Assembly: GCF_014843845.1 (NCBI RefSeq)
Contig: NZ_JHQS01000017.1
Location: 1 to 64,000 of the forward strand
Source of the DNA: Mesorhizobium amorphae
GTDB lineage: Bacteria > Pseudomonadota > Alphaproteobacteria > Rhizobiales > Rhizobiaceae
Length of the DNA stretch: 64,000 bases
Direction: 5' to 3'
Numbering within the stretch: position 1 is the first letter of the stretch; every line of letters begins with the position of its first letter. Positions 1 through 10,000 of this stretch are shown here, piece after piece. Made by a program: the position numbers and the translations under genes. A model generated the notes under the pieces. The model made no database searches, was not told the origin of the DNA, and was given only the letters and a program-made list of their open reading frames with translations.

Positions 1-238
1 TGCGCCGCGCCGTGACGGCGCCGACGGAACCGCCGATCAGCAGCCCGAGCACGATCAGGCCGAAGCCGCCGGCCGACGGGACCGCCAGCGCCAGCGTCGT
101 GACAATGGCGATGCCCATGCCGATCATGCCGTAGAGATTGCCCTGGCGGCTGGTGGTCGGATGCGACAGGCCGCGCAGCGCCAGGATGAACAGGATGCCG
201 GAGACCAGATAGAGGAAGGAAGCGAAGTTGGCGTTCAC
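1..238 (-). CDS. pntB: NAD(P) transhydrogenase subunit beta, N-terminal fragment (cut by window edge)
   Basis: This is the start of PntB, the membrane and NADP(H)-binding subunit of proton-translocating transhydrogenase, which uses the proton gradient to reduce NADP+ with NADH. About 79 residues are visible, beginning VNANFASFLYLVSGILFILA and followed by two hydrophobic segments rich in Gly and Leu, as in PntB membrane domain dII. The start is a GTG at 238. It lies directly after the pntAB stop codon at 240-242, so the genes read as one operon pntAA-pntAB-pntB. The remainder of the gene lies beyond base 1. Confidence 0.93.
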   Translation of the reverse strand, partial: MNANFASFLYLVSGILFILALRGLSHPTTSRQGNLYGMIGMGIAIVTTLALAVPSAGGFGLIVLGLLIGGSVGAVTARR

Positions 239-239
239 G

Positions 240-665
240 TCACTTGTCCTTCTTCTTGTACATGGCCAGCATGCGCTGAGTGACGAGGAAGCCGCCAAAG
301 ATGTTGACCGACACCAACATCAGCGCAACGAAGCCGAAGCCGGTGGCGATGCCGGACGCCGAGATGCCGACGGCCAGCAGCGCGCCGACGACGATGACCG
401 AGGAAATGGCGTTGGTGACGGCCATCAGCGGCGTGTGCAGCGCCGGCGTGACCGACCACACGACATAATAGCCGACGAAGATCGCCAGCACGAAAATGGC
501 GAAGCGGAAGACGAACGGATCGATGGCGCCGCCCGACAGTGCGTGCGCGGCGTCACCCGCCGCCTCGGTGCCGGGCGTGGTCGCGAGGTTCTGCACCGCA
601 AGGCGAACTGCGGCGCTCGCCTGGTCGAGCTGGTCGAGGGCTTTCTGCAAGGTCTGATCCATCAC
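240..665 (-). CDS. pntAB: NAD(P) transhydrogenase subunit alpha part 2 (membrane segment)
   Basis: A 141-residue protein corresponding to the C-terminal membrane part of the alpha subunit, encoded separately as is usual in alphaproteobacteria. After a hydrophilic N-terminus (about residues 1-50) it has three to four membrane helices, with the conserved pattern [18 protein letters not shown] and a basic C-terminus [14 protein letters not shown] in form. It anchors the soluble NAD-binding PntAA to PntB. Its start overlaps the pntAA stop by four bases (ATGA type), so translation is probably coupled. Confidence 0.95.
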   Translation of the reverse strand: MMDQTLQKALDQLDQASAAVRLAVQNLATTPGTEAAGDAAHALSGGAIDPFVFRFAIFVLAIFVGYYVVWSVTPALHTPLMAVTNAISSVIVVGALLAVGISASGIATGFGFVALMLVSVNIFGGFLVTQRMLAMYKKKDK

Positions 666-1954
666 GCGATCCCCTTCGGCTTGGCAGCGGACTTGCCCGT
701 GGCGGCATTCTTGCCGGCTGCCTTTTTCGGCGCGGCTTTCTTCACCGACGCATCGGCGACCATGGTCTTCGCCGGGATCGCCGCCGGTTCGACGTGTTGG
801 CCCTTTGGCGGCTCTGCCGCCGCCTTGGCGAAGGCCGGGTGCACCACCTTGCCGGCATCGGTCAGCATGGTTGCCTTGACCAGCTCGTCATCGCGCTTGA
901 TGGCAAGCGTCTTCGTCGCCTTGTCGACCAGCGTCTCCAGGAAGGCAAAGAGGTTCCTGGCATAGAGCAGCGAGGCCGAAGCGGCGACGCGGCCAGGCAC
1001 GTTGAGATGACCGACGATCTTGACGCCGTTGGCCGTCGTCACGACCTTGCCTGGAACGGCGCCCTCGACATTGCCGCCGCGCTCGACCGCGAGGTCGACG
1101 AGCACCGAACCCGGCTTCATCGACGCGACCATCGCCGCCGAGACCAGCTTCGGCGCCGGACGGCCGGGGATCAGCGCCGTGGTGATGACGATGTCCTGCT
1201 TGGCGATGTGTTCGGCAGTCAGTGCCGCTTGCTTGGTCTGATATTCCTTCGACATTTCCTTGGCGTAGCCGCCGGCGGTCTCGGCCGCCTTGAACTCCTC
1301 GTCCTCGACCGCAAGGAATTTGGCGCCGAGTGACTGCACCTGTTCCTTCACCGCCGGACGCACGTCGGTGGCGGTGACAACAGCGCCAAGCCGGCGCGCC
1401 GTGGCGATCGCCTGCAGGCCGGCGACGCCGACGCCCATGATGAAGGCCTTCGCCGCCGGCACGGTGCCAGCCGCCGTCATCATCATCGGCAGCGCCCGGT
1501 CATATTCGGCGGCCGCGTCGACCACCGCCTGGTAGCCGGCGAGATTGGCCTGCGAGGACAAGACGTCCATCGACTGCGCGCGGGTGATGCGCGGCATGAA
1601 TTCCATCGAGAAGGCGGTGACGCCTGCCTTGGCAAGTGCGGCGACGGCGGCATCGTTGCCATAGGGGTCCATGATGGCGATGACGGCGGCGCCGGACTTG
1701 TAGCCCTTCAGCTCCGCATCCGTTGGCCGGCGCACTTTCAGCACCACATCGGCCTTGGCGGCATCGCCGGCCTTGCCGATCGCGGCGCCCGCTTTGGCGA
1801 ATTCCTCGTCGGGAATGCGCGAGGCCGTGCCGGCGCCGGTCTCGACGACCACGTCGAACCCCAGCGCCGCCAGCCGTTTCACCGTGTCGGGCGAGGCCGC
1901 GACGCGCGGCTCGTTCGCATCGAGTTCACGAGGGATGAAAACCGTCTGTCCCAC
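662..1954 (-). CDS. pntAA: NAD(P) transhydrogenase subunit alpha part 1 (NAD-binding domain)
   Basis: A 430-residue soluble dI domain of transhydrogenase that binds NAD(H), from the alanine dehydrogenase/PNT family. The N-terminus [20 protein letters not shown] is typical, and the nucleotide-binding fold around residues 165-200 contains [17 protein letters not shown]. The start is a GTG at 1954 with an AAAGGA-like ribosome site about seven bases upstream; a nearby ATG at 1959 is out of frame. The last 45 residues are an Ala/Lys-rich tail (AAPKKAAGK repeats), longer than the minimal family domain and probably a flexible linker. It is the first gene of the pnt operon. Confidence 0.96.
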   Translation of the reverse strand: MGQTVFIPRELDANEPRVAASPDTVKRLAALGFDVVVETGAGTASRIPDEEFAKAGAAIGKAGDAAKADVVLKVRRPTDAELKGYKSGAAVIAIMDPYGNDAAVAALAKAGVTAFSMEFMPRITRAQSMDVLSSQANLAGYQAVVDAAAEYDRALPMMMTAAGTVPAAKAFIMGVGVAGLQAIATARRLGAVVTATDVRPAVKEQVQSLGAKFLAVEDEEFKAAETAGGYAKEMSKEYQTKQAALTAEHIAKQDIVITTALIPGRPAPKLVSAAMVASMKPGSVLVDLAVERGGNVEGAVPGKVVTTANGVKIVGHLNVPGRVAASASLLYARNLFAFLETLVDKATKTLAIKRDDELVKATMLTDAGKVVHPAFAKAAAEPPKGQHVEPAAIPAKTMVADASVKKAAPKKAAGKNAATGKSAAKPKGIA

Positions 1955-2038
1955 CGCATGATCCTTTCGGCTGGAACCTGTTGCGCAAGACGCCGGCCGG
2001 ACCTCCGGCAGCGTCCCTAGCGAAGGATTTCGGAAAGT

Positions 2039-2263
2039 TTATCGGAGAATGAAGGCGCCGGCAGCCAGGATCAGGGCGCAGAGGATGGTCGCCGAGAAGA
2101 AACCGCCAACGAAGAAGCCGAACGCCATCGCGATAACTATGGCGAGGCAAAAGAGCGAACCGTATTTGGCCAGCGCCAGGAAGCCCGCATAGGTGCGGTC
2201 GTGCTCGGAATAGTCCATCTTCGCGCCCAGTTCGACAGGACCGGACGGCGTGTGCTCAGCCAT
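2039..2263 (-). CDS. aa3-type cytochrome c oxidase subunit IV (small membrane protein)
   Basis: A 74-residue protein of the bacterial aa3-type oxidase subunit IV family. It has a short polar head containing MDYSEHDRTYAGFLA, followed by two hydrophobic helices (about residues 31-50 and 54-72). The conserved YxxHxxTY-like head and the total length match the family. I placed the start at the ATG at 2263 because a strong GAAGGGG ribosome site lies just before it; a longer reading to 2296 adds residues without family resemblance. It lies upstream of pntAA on the same strand, an arrangement I associate with Rhizobiales. Confidence 0.85.
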   Translation of the reverse strand: MAEHTPSGPVELGAKMDYSEHDRTYAGFLALAKYGSLFCLAIVIAMAFGFFVGGFFSATILCALILAAGAFILR

Positions 2264-2643
2264 AGGAATACCCCTTCGAAGACATCTTTGAGGCACATAG
2301 CGAAAAGCCGGGCCAAGAGCAATGGCGCTATTGCCGCATCGCCGGAGACAACAGCCTCAAAGGAAAGTTGAAAGCCGTCCGTCGAGGCGCTTGCCCCTGG
2401 CTTTCGTGGGGGAGTGACGGGTCGGGTGCCTTGCGGAACCGACACAAGCTTCAGTGGCCGTCTAGCCCGTGAGCGGACACGCCGAAGGTCGGCAATGGGT
2501 GGGAAGCCGCCATTGCCCACAAGGCCTCCGGCCTGATCAACCGAGCTCCCATGGCAGAAGCAGCGGGTATGCCGTATTGCGCGGCGAGAAGGCTTCCTAC
2601 GACGCGCAGGCCCGCGATCTGGGCGCGAAGAGGCTGCTCTGGG
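2264..2643. other. 380-base intergenic stretch with a possible gene remnant
   Basis: No intact gene is supported here. On the plus strand around 2550-2650 one frame reads a protein-like run (GYAVLRGEKASYDAQARDL) with no good start, no ribosome site and no sensible continuation, so it may be the end of a decayed gene. The part next to 2263 should hold the promoter of the oxidase subunit IV / pnt genes, but I could not identify clear -35/-10 hexamers. Confidence 0.3.
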
Positions 2644-3201
2644 TCAGCGCGCGCGCCGGTAATGCATGGCGACCGCGCCGCTGCGGAGCGGCGTGGCCGA
2701 GATCAGCTCGAGCCGTCGCGTGCTGGGCAGCCCGCTCTGGTAGAGGGTCGGGCCGTGGCCGGCGATCCTGGGGTGGACGAGGAGCTTGTACTCGTCGATT
2801 AGATCCAGCCGGTCCAGCTCGGTCGCGAGCTTGCCGCTACCGAGGAGCACGCCGGCCGGGGTCGCGTCCTTGAGCCTCTGCACGCCCGTGCGCAGGTCGC
2901 CGACGATGTGGTGGCTGTTGGTCCACGGGAAGGCACTTCGCGTCGACGACACTACGTACTTCGGCTTGGCCTCCAGCTTGAGCGCCCACTCGCGTATCGC
3001 CGGCGGCGCCTCCTCGTCGCCGCGGGCGACTGCCGGCCAGTAGCTCTCCATCATCTCGTAGGTGACGCGACCCCACAGCATCGCCCCGCCCTCGTCCATA
3101 AGGCGGGTGAAGAAGGCGTGCGTCTCGTCGTCGGCAATTCCCTCCTGGTGGTCGACGCAGCCGTCCAGGGTGACGTTGATGCTGAAGGTCAATAGTCCCA
3201 T
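2644..3201 (-). CDS. RibD C-terminal / dihydrofolate-reductase-like protein
   Basis: A 185-residue protein of the RibD_C family (DHFR-like fold, YwjB/YyaP type). Features are the N-terminal strand LLTFSINVTLDGCVD, the MLWGRVTYEMMESYWP block typical of these stand-alone proteins, YVVSST in the middle, and the LLGSGKLATEL nucleotide-site loop. Members probably bind NADPH, but their substrates are mostly unknown; the catalytic residues of true DHFR are not recognisable. It stands alone between an intergenic region and a small DUF3096 gene on the same strand, so no pathway can be assigned from context. Confidence 0.85.
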   Translation of the reverse strand: MGLLTFSINVTLDGCVDHQEGIADDETHAFFTRLMDEGGAMLWGRVTYEMMESYWPAVARGDEEAPPAIREWALKLEAKPKYVVSSTRSAFPWTNSHHIVGDLRTGVQRLKDATPAGVLLGSGKLATELDRLDLIDEYKLLVHPRIAGHGPTLYQSGLPSTRRLELISATPLRSGAVAMHYRRAR

Positions 3202-3428
3202 GCGGCGAGTCTAAGCCATACAATGGAGAACACGTAGGCCGATTGCTCGTGGTTGATGTTGAAATTCCGCAATGGGTCGATCATTGCCATCAACACCAGG
3301 CCGGCCAGCGGACCTCCGCTCGGTCCGCATCCGGCGCTGGCGCGGGATTCCGTTTTCGACCCTTCTCGGAAGGTCAGAACGTCCGCTTCGCGACGCCGTT
3401 GGCGCCCCCTATCGCGGGTTCCGGGATA

Positions 3429-3578
3429 TCAGCCCGCCAGGTGCGGGAACAGTCCGAGCAGGCCGGCGATGATCAGATAGATCGCGACGATGTAGTTCAA
3501 AAGCCGCGGCATCACCAGGATCAGCACACCGGCAATCAGCGAGATCAGCGGGGTGAGCGCGATCGCGGAAATGGTCAT
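3429..3578 (-). CDS. DUF3096 family small membrane protein
   Basis: A 49-residue peptide beginning MTISAIALTPLISLIAG and containing MPRLLNYIVAIYLIIAGLLG, which closely follows the DUF3096 pattern as I remember it. It is almost entirely hydrophobic and would form two short membrane helices separated by the MPRLLN turn. The start ATG at 3578 has a GAAAGGA ribosome site eight bases upstream. The function of DUF3096 is not established; members are widespread in Proteobacteria, often near stress or envelope genes. It is easily missed because overlapping reading frames on both strands are longer. Confidence 0.82.
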   Translation of the reverse strand: MTISAIALTPLISLIAGVLILVMPRLLNYIVAIYLIIAGLLGLFPHLAG

Positions 3579-3692
3579 GTTCTTGGTCCTTTCTCGAGTT
3601 GATGTCCGCCGTCCTCAGCCGATGCAGCGACATTATCTGTCGCCGCGACAAGCCGGACTCCTTGCCGGCACCATCACAAAACCCGTGAAGGC

Positions 3693-4463
3693 TCAGGCGG
3701 CTTCGGAGAAATACTTGGCCGTCGGCAGGATGGTCAGCGGTGCAAGCTCGCCGGTCGGCGCTTTCGCGAACAGCATGCGCCGTTCCAGCGCCGTCGAGTG
3801 GAAGAACGGAAAGCGCTGCAGCGTCGGCGCCATGTTCTGCTCGCAGAGCGATTCATAGAAGAAGATCGGCATGGTGAAAGGCGGATAGATGCGCGGCTCA
3901 CCAACCTGCACCGAACCGAAGATGCGATGATAGAAGGCCGTGTGCTCTTCCCGGATCATCGAGACACAACTCGTGGCGTTGAAGAACGTGTTGGCGATAA
4001 CCGCAAGCCGCAGCGTGACATAGGGCAGGGCCCGGTGGGTCGACGACAATTGCGGGTCGACCGCCAGCCGGCTGGGGTCGATGAAGGTTTCGCCCCGCGC
4101 CAGGCGCAGGAGCAGCCTGTCGCCGAACACCGTCATGATTGGCGCTTCGGGTGTCTCGCGGCTCAGGTGGTGGAGCCTGACGGTGCTGACAAGCTCGCCT
4201 TCCATGAAGACGCCGAAACAATAACAGTTTGGGACTTCGTCGAGATGATCGGCAAGCTTCTGCTCGACGATGGTATCAAGCAGGCCGTGCGAATGGAACG
4301 CCTTGTAGCGCAGCCGGGAGATCGCTTCGAAATCCTCGCCGCTTTCACAGCGCCGGTACTCGACGCGCTCCAGAAGGTCGAGCACGTTGCGCGCGAACAG
4401 CGAAGGAGGCTGAGATCTGGCAGCCGAAGCCGCCGCAGGCCGACCTGACTCACGCATGTCCAT
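3693..4463 (-). CDS. FeeM-type N-acyl amino acid synthase / autoinducer-synthase-like acyltransferase
   Basis: A 256-residue protein of the FeeM/LuxI-like GNAT-fold group, which acylates amino acids using acyl-ACP. After about 35 disordered residues it shows YRRCESGEDFEAISRLRYKAF, then a core with STVRLHHLS, GETFIDPSRLAVDP and RLAVIANTFFNATSC, the family's typical substrate-pocket region. The start ATG at 4463 follows GAGGGAAG. No membrane segment is seen. The nearest gene on the same strand encodes a c-di-GMP enzyme, 160 bases away. The acyl chain and amino-acid substrate cannot be read from sequence; a role in signalling lipids or ornithine-lipid-like compounds is inference. Confidence 0.75.
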   Translation of the reverse strand: MDMRESGRPAAASAARSQPPSLFARNVLDLLERVEYRRCESGEDFEAISRLRYKAFHSHGLLDTIVEQKLADHLDEVPNCYCFGVFMEGELVSTVRLHHLSRETPEAPIMTVFGDRLLLRLARGETFIDPSRLAVDPQLSSTHRALPYVTLRLAVIANTFFNATSCVSMIREEHTAFYHRIFGSVQVGEPRIYPPFTMPIFFYESLCEQNMAPTLQRFPFFHSTALERRMLFAKAPTGELAPLTILPTAKYFSEAA

Positions 4464-4625
4464 ATTCTTCCCTCGTACCGCCGCAGGAGAACAATATCGG
4501 ACGAGAGAGTGAACAAGAAGATAAAACTACAATCGTCTTCGTTTACCGAAGGTTAACCTTAACAATTGGTTAACGCGCGGAAAAATCACCTCCTCTTGAG
4601 CCGGCTTCTGAAACGTGATCGAGGA

Positions 4626-6968
4626 TCAGGTGGTGGCGCGCTTTGCGACCGGCCGCAGTTCCGCGGCAAAAGGCCAGGTCACGTTGGACATGGTCTCGAT
4701 GCCCGACGCGCTGAGCGCGGCGCCGAAGAGGAAGCCCTGGACCAGGTCCGGCTTCACCGTATGCAGCAGGATCTTCAGCTGTTCGAAGGTTTCCACGCCT
4801 TCGACGGTGACAGTCAGGCCGAGAATCCGGGTCAGGTCGACGACGCCCTTCAACAGGTCGAGCGAGCGCGGGTTCTGGGTGACGTCCATCAGGAACGAAC
4901 GGTCGATCTTGATCTTGTCGAGCGGCAGCTTGTGGAGGTAGCTCAGGCTCGAATAGCCGGTGCCGAAATCGTCGAGCGCGATGCGCACGCCAAGCTGCTT
5001 CAGCTCCTCGATGTACTGGCGCGTCAGCGACTTATCGTCGAGCAGCGCGGTTTCGGTGACTTCGATCTCCAGGCGGGCGGCCGCGAGCCCGGACGTGGCC
5101 AGCGCGTCGCGGACCTTCTGGATGACGTCACTGTTGCGGAAGTCCTTGGCGGAAAGGTTGACCGAAACGCTGGTCTGGTCGGGCCATTTGGCGCATTCCG
5201 CGCAGGCGGCCTGAAGAACGAAGGTGCTGATCTCGGAAATGATGCCCATTTCCTCGGCCAGCGGAATGAAGATGCTGGGCGAAATCGGCCCGAGATCGGG
5301 ATGGTCCCAGCGGCACAATGCCTCGCAGCTGGCAATGCGCATCGTGCTCATCGAGACGATCGGCTGATAGACGACGCGCAGGCCCTTGCTCTCGATCGCG
5401 CTGCGCAAGTCCGCCTTCATCAGCTGGCGATTGCGGAAGGCGGCGTCCATCGCGGCCTCGAACAGCCGCCAGTTGTTCTTGCCGAGTTCCTTGGCCTTGT
5501 AGAGCGCCAGGTCTGCCTTGACGATCATGGCGTCGACGTCGGTGTCCTCGACCTTGGACAGCACAGCGCCGGCGCTGGCCTGGATGCGCAGCCCATGCCC
5601 GGCGACGTCGACCTCGCCCTGCAGGTCGCCGAAAACCTGGTCGAGCAGGCTGGTCAGGTGGCTTTCGTCCTCGATGCGGTCGAAAAAGACCATGAACTCG
5701 TCGCCGCCGAAGCGGCTGACGGTGATGCCGTGCCCGGCAACCGCCGCCAGTCGTTCCGCCACGGCATAGATCAGCCCGTCGCCGACCGGGTGGCCCAGCG
5801 TGTCGTTGACGCTCTTGAAATCGTCGAGGTCGAGCACGGCCAGGCCGCAGAGACGGTCGCGGTCGCCGGAGGCCATCGCTTCCCCGACCAGTTCGTGGAA
5901 ATAGGCGCGGTTCGGCAGGCCGGTGAGGTTGTCGTAGCGCGCCATGAAGCGGATTTTTTCTTCGGCCTCGACGCGGGCCGTGACATCCTCGAAGGTGATG
6001 ACGCCCAGGTTCTGGCTGCCTTCGCGTGCCGAAAACTCGTAGTGCTGGCCGGTGGAGAAGGAAACCAGCACCTTGCGGTCGCGCCCTTCGCGTAGCGCCC
6101 GCGTCAGCTGCGCCTCGACATAGCGGCAGTCCTTCGGCGCCAGCATGCCGCCGGCAACGCCGCGCAGGAGCAGCGAATGGATCGATCGCCCGAGCAGCTG
6201 GTTCGGCGATTTGAGCGACATCAGATGCGCGGCCTCAGCGTTGCCGACCACCACCTTGCCGTCGGGGCCAAGCATCACCAGGCCATGCGACATGGTGTTC
6301 AGCGCCCGGTTGAAGCGTTCGGCCAGCCTGGCCGCGGTCTTGCGCTCCGAAATGGCGTCGAAAAGCACCGTGCGGACGTGAGCGGCCATTCGCGTGATGA
6401 TGAAGATGAACGGCACGATATAGAGGCCGAGGATGAAGGTTGGCACGTCGCCCTTGAGCATCAGCCCGATCGCGATCGGCAGCACGACCGTGAAGGCCTG
6501 CACCGCGACCATTGTCTTGGAGCCGTAATTGCGACCGACGATCGTCACCGTCGAGCCCATTATGACGGCGATCGCGGCACTTTCTCCGAACATATCCGGG
6601 ATGAGGTAGATGGTCGTGAGGCAGAAAAGCCCCATGAAGAAAGCCTGGATGGTGCCGCCGACCAGATAATAGCGTTCCCAGGTCTTGGCCGCTTCATAGC
6701 TGTCGAAATTGCCTTCGCGCTGGCCTTTGCGGATGCCGTAATAGCGGTAAAGGCCGGCGCCGAGCATGACTGCCGCCAGGGCGAGGTAGGCCGGATGCTT
6801 TGAGGTCAGATAGACAAGAACACCGATGAGTCCATGGCAAAAAGCGCCGATCAGCAGGATTCCGGGATCGTTGAACAACGATCGCACGAACCCAGCATAG
6901 ACGTCCTCACCTATCTCTCCGGTTTTGTGTTCTTGCATGGCCCGCGGTGTCGCACGAACCGCAGTCAT
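4626..6968 (-). CDS. membrane-bound diguanylate cyclase/phosphodiesterase (7TM-PAS-GGDEF-EAL)
   Basis: A 780-residue c-di-GMP turnover protein. Residues about 30-205 hold several membrane helices, about 215-340 a PAS-like sensor, about 345-505 the GGDEF domain and about 525-760 the EAL domain. The cyclase active-site motif RFGGDEF (near residue 418) is intact. The EAL motif (CEALCRW, near 548), the DDFGTGYSSL loop (near 668) and the EVTET and KIDRSF motifs are also intact, so both activities are possible. The start at 6968 is preceded by AAGG; an ATG ten codons in is an alternative. It is flanked by the FeeM-like acyltransferase, but no operon is evident. Confidence 0.95.
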   Translation of the reverse strand: MTAVRATPRAMQEHKTGEIGEDVYAGFVRSLFNDPGILLIGAFCHGLIGVLVYLTSKHPAYLALAAVMLGAGLYRYYGIRKGQREGNFDSYEAAKTWERYYLVGGTIQAFFMGLFCLTTIYLIPDMFGESAAIAVIMGSTVTIVGRNYGSKTMVAVQAFTVVLPIAIGLMLKGDVPTFILGLYIVPFIFIITRMAAHVRTVLFDAISERKTAARLAERFNRALNTMSHGLVMLGPDGKVVVGNAEAAHLMSLKSPNQLLGRSIHSLLLRGVAGGMLAPKDCRYVEAQLTRALREGRDRKVLVSFSTGQHYEFSAREGSQNLGVITFEDVTARVEAEEKIRFMARYDNLTGLPNRAYFHELVGEAMASGDRDRLCGLAVLDLDDFKSVNDTLGHPVGDGLIYAVAERLAAVAGHGITVSRFGGDEFMVFFDRIEDESHLTSLLDQVFGDLQGEVDVAGHGLRIQASAGAVLSKVEDTDVDAMIVKADLALYKAKELGKNNWRLFEAAMDAAFRNRQLMKADLRSAIESKGLRVVYQPIVSMSTMRIASCEALCRWDHPDLGPISPSIFIPLAEEMGIISEISTFVLQAACAECAKWPDQTSVSVNLSAKDFRNSDVIQKVRDALATSGLAAARLEIEVTETALLDDKSLTRQYIEELKQLGVRIALDDFGTGYSSLSYLHKLPLDKIKIDRSFLMDVTQNPRSLDLLKGVVDLTRILGLTVTVEGVETFEQLKILLHTVKPDLVQGFLFGAALSASGIETMSNVTWPFAAELRPVAKRATT

Positions 6969-7081
6969 TTCACATTCGCCTTAAGAAAGGTTTAGAGACG
7001 CCGTTTCAGGCCCTGTCGTCAAGTATCTTCCCCATGGGCAAGCCCGGGAAACTGGTCTTCAGGTAAACAAGGCGTATCGGC

Positions 7082-10000
7082 TTACTCGGCGGCTTGAAGT
7101 TCGGGCCTTGCAGGGATTTTTGCCAGGCGCTCGAGCAGCCGCGAGCGTTCTCCGGCGGCCTTTTCGGCGCTTGCCTGCCTGACGTGGCCGTAACCGCGAA
7201 TGAGCGCCGGCACCGAGGCCAGCGCGGCGGCGGCCTCGATCCGGCCCGGCGCCAGCGCCGCGGTGACAAGCTCCAGATCAGCCTCGTATTGGGCAAGAAG
7301 CTGCCGCTCCATGCGCCTTTCCGCGCTGTAGCCGAACAGGTCGAAAGCGGTGCCGCGCAGGCCTTTCATCGCCGCCAGCAGGCGGAACCCCTTCATCATC
7401 CACGGGCCGAAGCTCGACTTGCGGGGCGTGCCGTCCTTGCCGCGCCGGCCCATGATCGGCGGCGCCAGATGGAATTCGAGTTTTTCGTAGCTCTGGAACT
7501 GTTTTGACATTTCGGCGGCGAAGGAGCCGTCGGTGTAGAGCCGCGCCACCTCATACTCGTCCTTGATCGCCATCAGCCTGAACAGGCTTTTTGCGGCGGC
7601 CTCGGTCACAGCGGTCGAACCCGGCACCGCCTTGGCTTCGGCAGCGCGTAGCGCGCCGATCCTGGCAGCATAGCGCTTGCCATAGGCGGCGTTCTGATAG
7701 GCGCTCAGGAAGGCGACGCGGCGGGCAATGATGTCGTCCAGCGTCTCGGCGATCGCGTTTGCCGCCTTGCCCGGCTGAGCAATGAGACCACGCACGAAAT
7801 CCGGCTGATGGGCGGCGCGGCGGCCCCAGCGGAAGGCGGCGATGTTCATCGCCACCGCTTGGCCGTTGAGTTCGATCGCCTTCTCGACTGCCTCGGCCGA
7901 CAGCGGCAGCCCGCCATGCTGGAAGGCAAAACCGAGCATGAACATGTTGGCGCCAAGCGAGTTGCCGAACAAAGCGGTTGCGGTGCGGGTGGCATCGAAG
8001 AAATGCGCCCTGTCGTCACCGGCGGCGGAGCGAATGGCCTTTTTCAGCCGTTCGACGGGCAGCGAGAAGTCGGCCGAGCGTGCGAATTCGCCCGGCATGA
8101 TCTCGGCGGTGTTGGCGAGGAAGATGGTGTGACCTTCACGCACCGCCGCCAGTACCTTCTGGGCGCCGGAGACGACGAGGTCGCAGCCGAGCACCAGATC
8201 GGCCTTTCCGGCCGAAACCCGGATGGCGTGGATATCGTCCGGTGTACGCGCGATGCGCACATGGGTGAACACCGAGCCGCCCTTCTGGGCCAGCCCGGCC
8301 ATGTCGATCATGCCGCAGCCTTTGTCCTCGAGATGGGCCGCCATGCCGAGCACCGCGCCGATGGTGACGACTCCGGTGCCGCCGACACCGTCGATGATCG
8401 CCGCCCAGCCTTGCTCGCCGAGCGGGAATTCGGCCGGCGCCGGCACACCGTCGAGCGGGTCGGACTTGCCGGCGGTGCCCTCGGCCTTCCTGATCCTGGC
8501 ACCATGCACGGTGACGAAGGACGGACAGAAGCCGTTGATGCAGGAGAAATCCTTGTTGCAGCTCGACTGGTCGATCCGGCGCTTGCGGCCGAATTCGGTC
8601 TCGACCGGCTGGATCGAGACGCAATTCGACTGCACACCGCAATCGCCGCAGCCCTCGCAGACCAGCTCGTTGATGAAGACGCGCTTGTCGGGATCGGGGA
8701 AGGTGCCGCGCTTGCGGCGGCGGCGCTTTTCTGCGGCGCAGGTCTGGTCGTAGAGCAGCACGGAGATGCCTTTGACCGCGCGCAATTCGCGCTGGACGAG
8801 GTCGAGGTCGTCGCGGTGATGGATGGTGACATCGGCCGGGAACTCGGCTTTGCCGGCATATTTGCCCGGCTCGTCGGTAACGACCGCGATCCGCTCGACG
8901 CCCTCGGCGCGCACCTGCCTGGCGATCATGTCGACGGTCAGGCCGCCTTCATGCGGTTGGCCGCCGGTCATGGCGACGGCGTCGTTGTAGAGGATCTTGT
9001 AGGTGATGTTGGCGTCGGTCGACAGCGCGAAGCGGATCGCCAGCGCACCGGAGTGGTTGTAAGTGCCGTCGCCGAGATTCTGGAAGATGTGGTCGCGTTT
9101 GGAGAACGGCGCCTGGCCGATCCATTGCGCGCCCTCGCCACCCATGGCGGTGAAGCCGACGGTGTTGCGGTCCATCCACAGCGCCATGAAGTGGCAGCCG
9201 ATGCCGGCGGCGGCCAGCGAGCCGTCCGGCACCTTGGTCGAGGAATTGTGCGGGCAGCCGGAGCAGAAGAACGGAGTGCGCGAGGCGATGTCCGACGTGT
9301 CCGCGAGCATCGCCTGGAACTGGCGTAATTTCGCCACCCGTGCGGCGATCTCCTCCGACGGACCGATGGTGCGCAGGATCCGCTCGCCGAGCGCAATTGC
9401 AATCTCGTTGGGATCGAGCGCACCCTTGGCCGGGAACAGCCAGTCGCCGCGTTCGTCCTTCTTGCCGACGATGACCGGCTGCGTGGCGGTGCCGTAGAGG
9501 TTTTCGCGCAGCTGCACCTCGATCAGCGAACGCTTCTCCTCGACCACGACGATGGTGTCGAGGCCGTGGGCAAACTCGGCGATATGCTGGAGGTCGATCG
9601 GCCATGGGCAGCCGACCTTGAACAGCCTGATGCCGATGCGGTTGGCGGCAGCCTCGTCGATGCCGATATCCTCCAGCGCCTGGCGGACGTCGAGATAGCT
9701 CTTGCCGATGGTGATGACGCCGAGCTTCGGCTTGCGGCCGCCCGAATAGACGATCCGGTTCAGCCCGTTGGCGTGGATGAAGGCGGACGCGGCGGCGCGT
9801 TTATACTCATGCAGCCGCTCTTCCTGGCCGAGCATGTCGATCTCGTGGCGGATGTTGAGGCCGCCGGGCGGCATCTCGAACTCCGGCACGACGATGTTCA
9901 GCCGCTCGAGCGAGGCATCGACCGAAGCCGTCGATTCGATGTTGTCCTTGACGCATTTGATCGCCGCCCAGGTGCCGGCGAAGCGCGACATGGCAAAGCC

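Noticed and set aside
3202..3428. A short minus-strand frame with a hydrophobic character ending at the DHFR-like start
   Set aside because: No ribosome site, no family resemblance, and only about 33 codons from its ATG.
4566..6095. A 509-codon plus-strand open frame opposite the GGDEF-EAL gene
   Set aside because: Antisense shadow of a well-supported gene; composition is of the mirrored type.
7808..9328. A 506-codon plus-strand open frame opposite the indolepyruvate oxidoreductase gene
   Set aside because: Antisense shadow; no protein family pattern.
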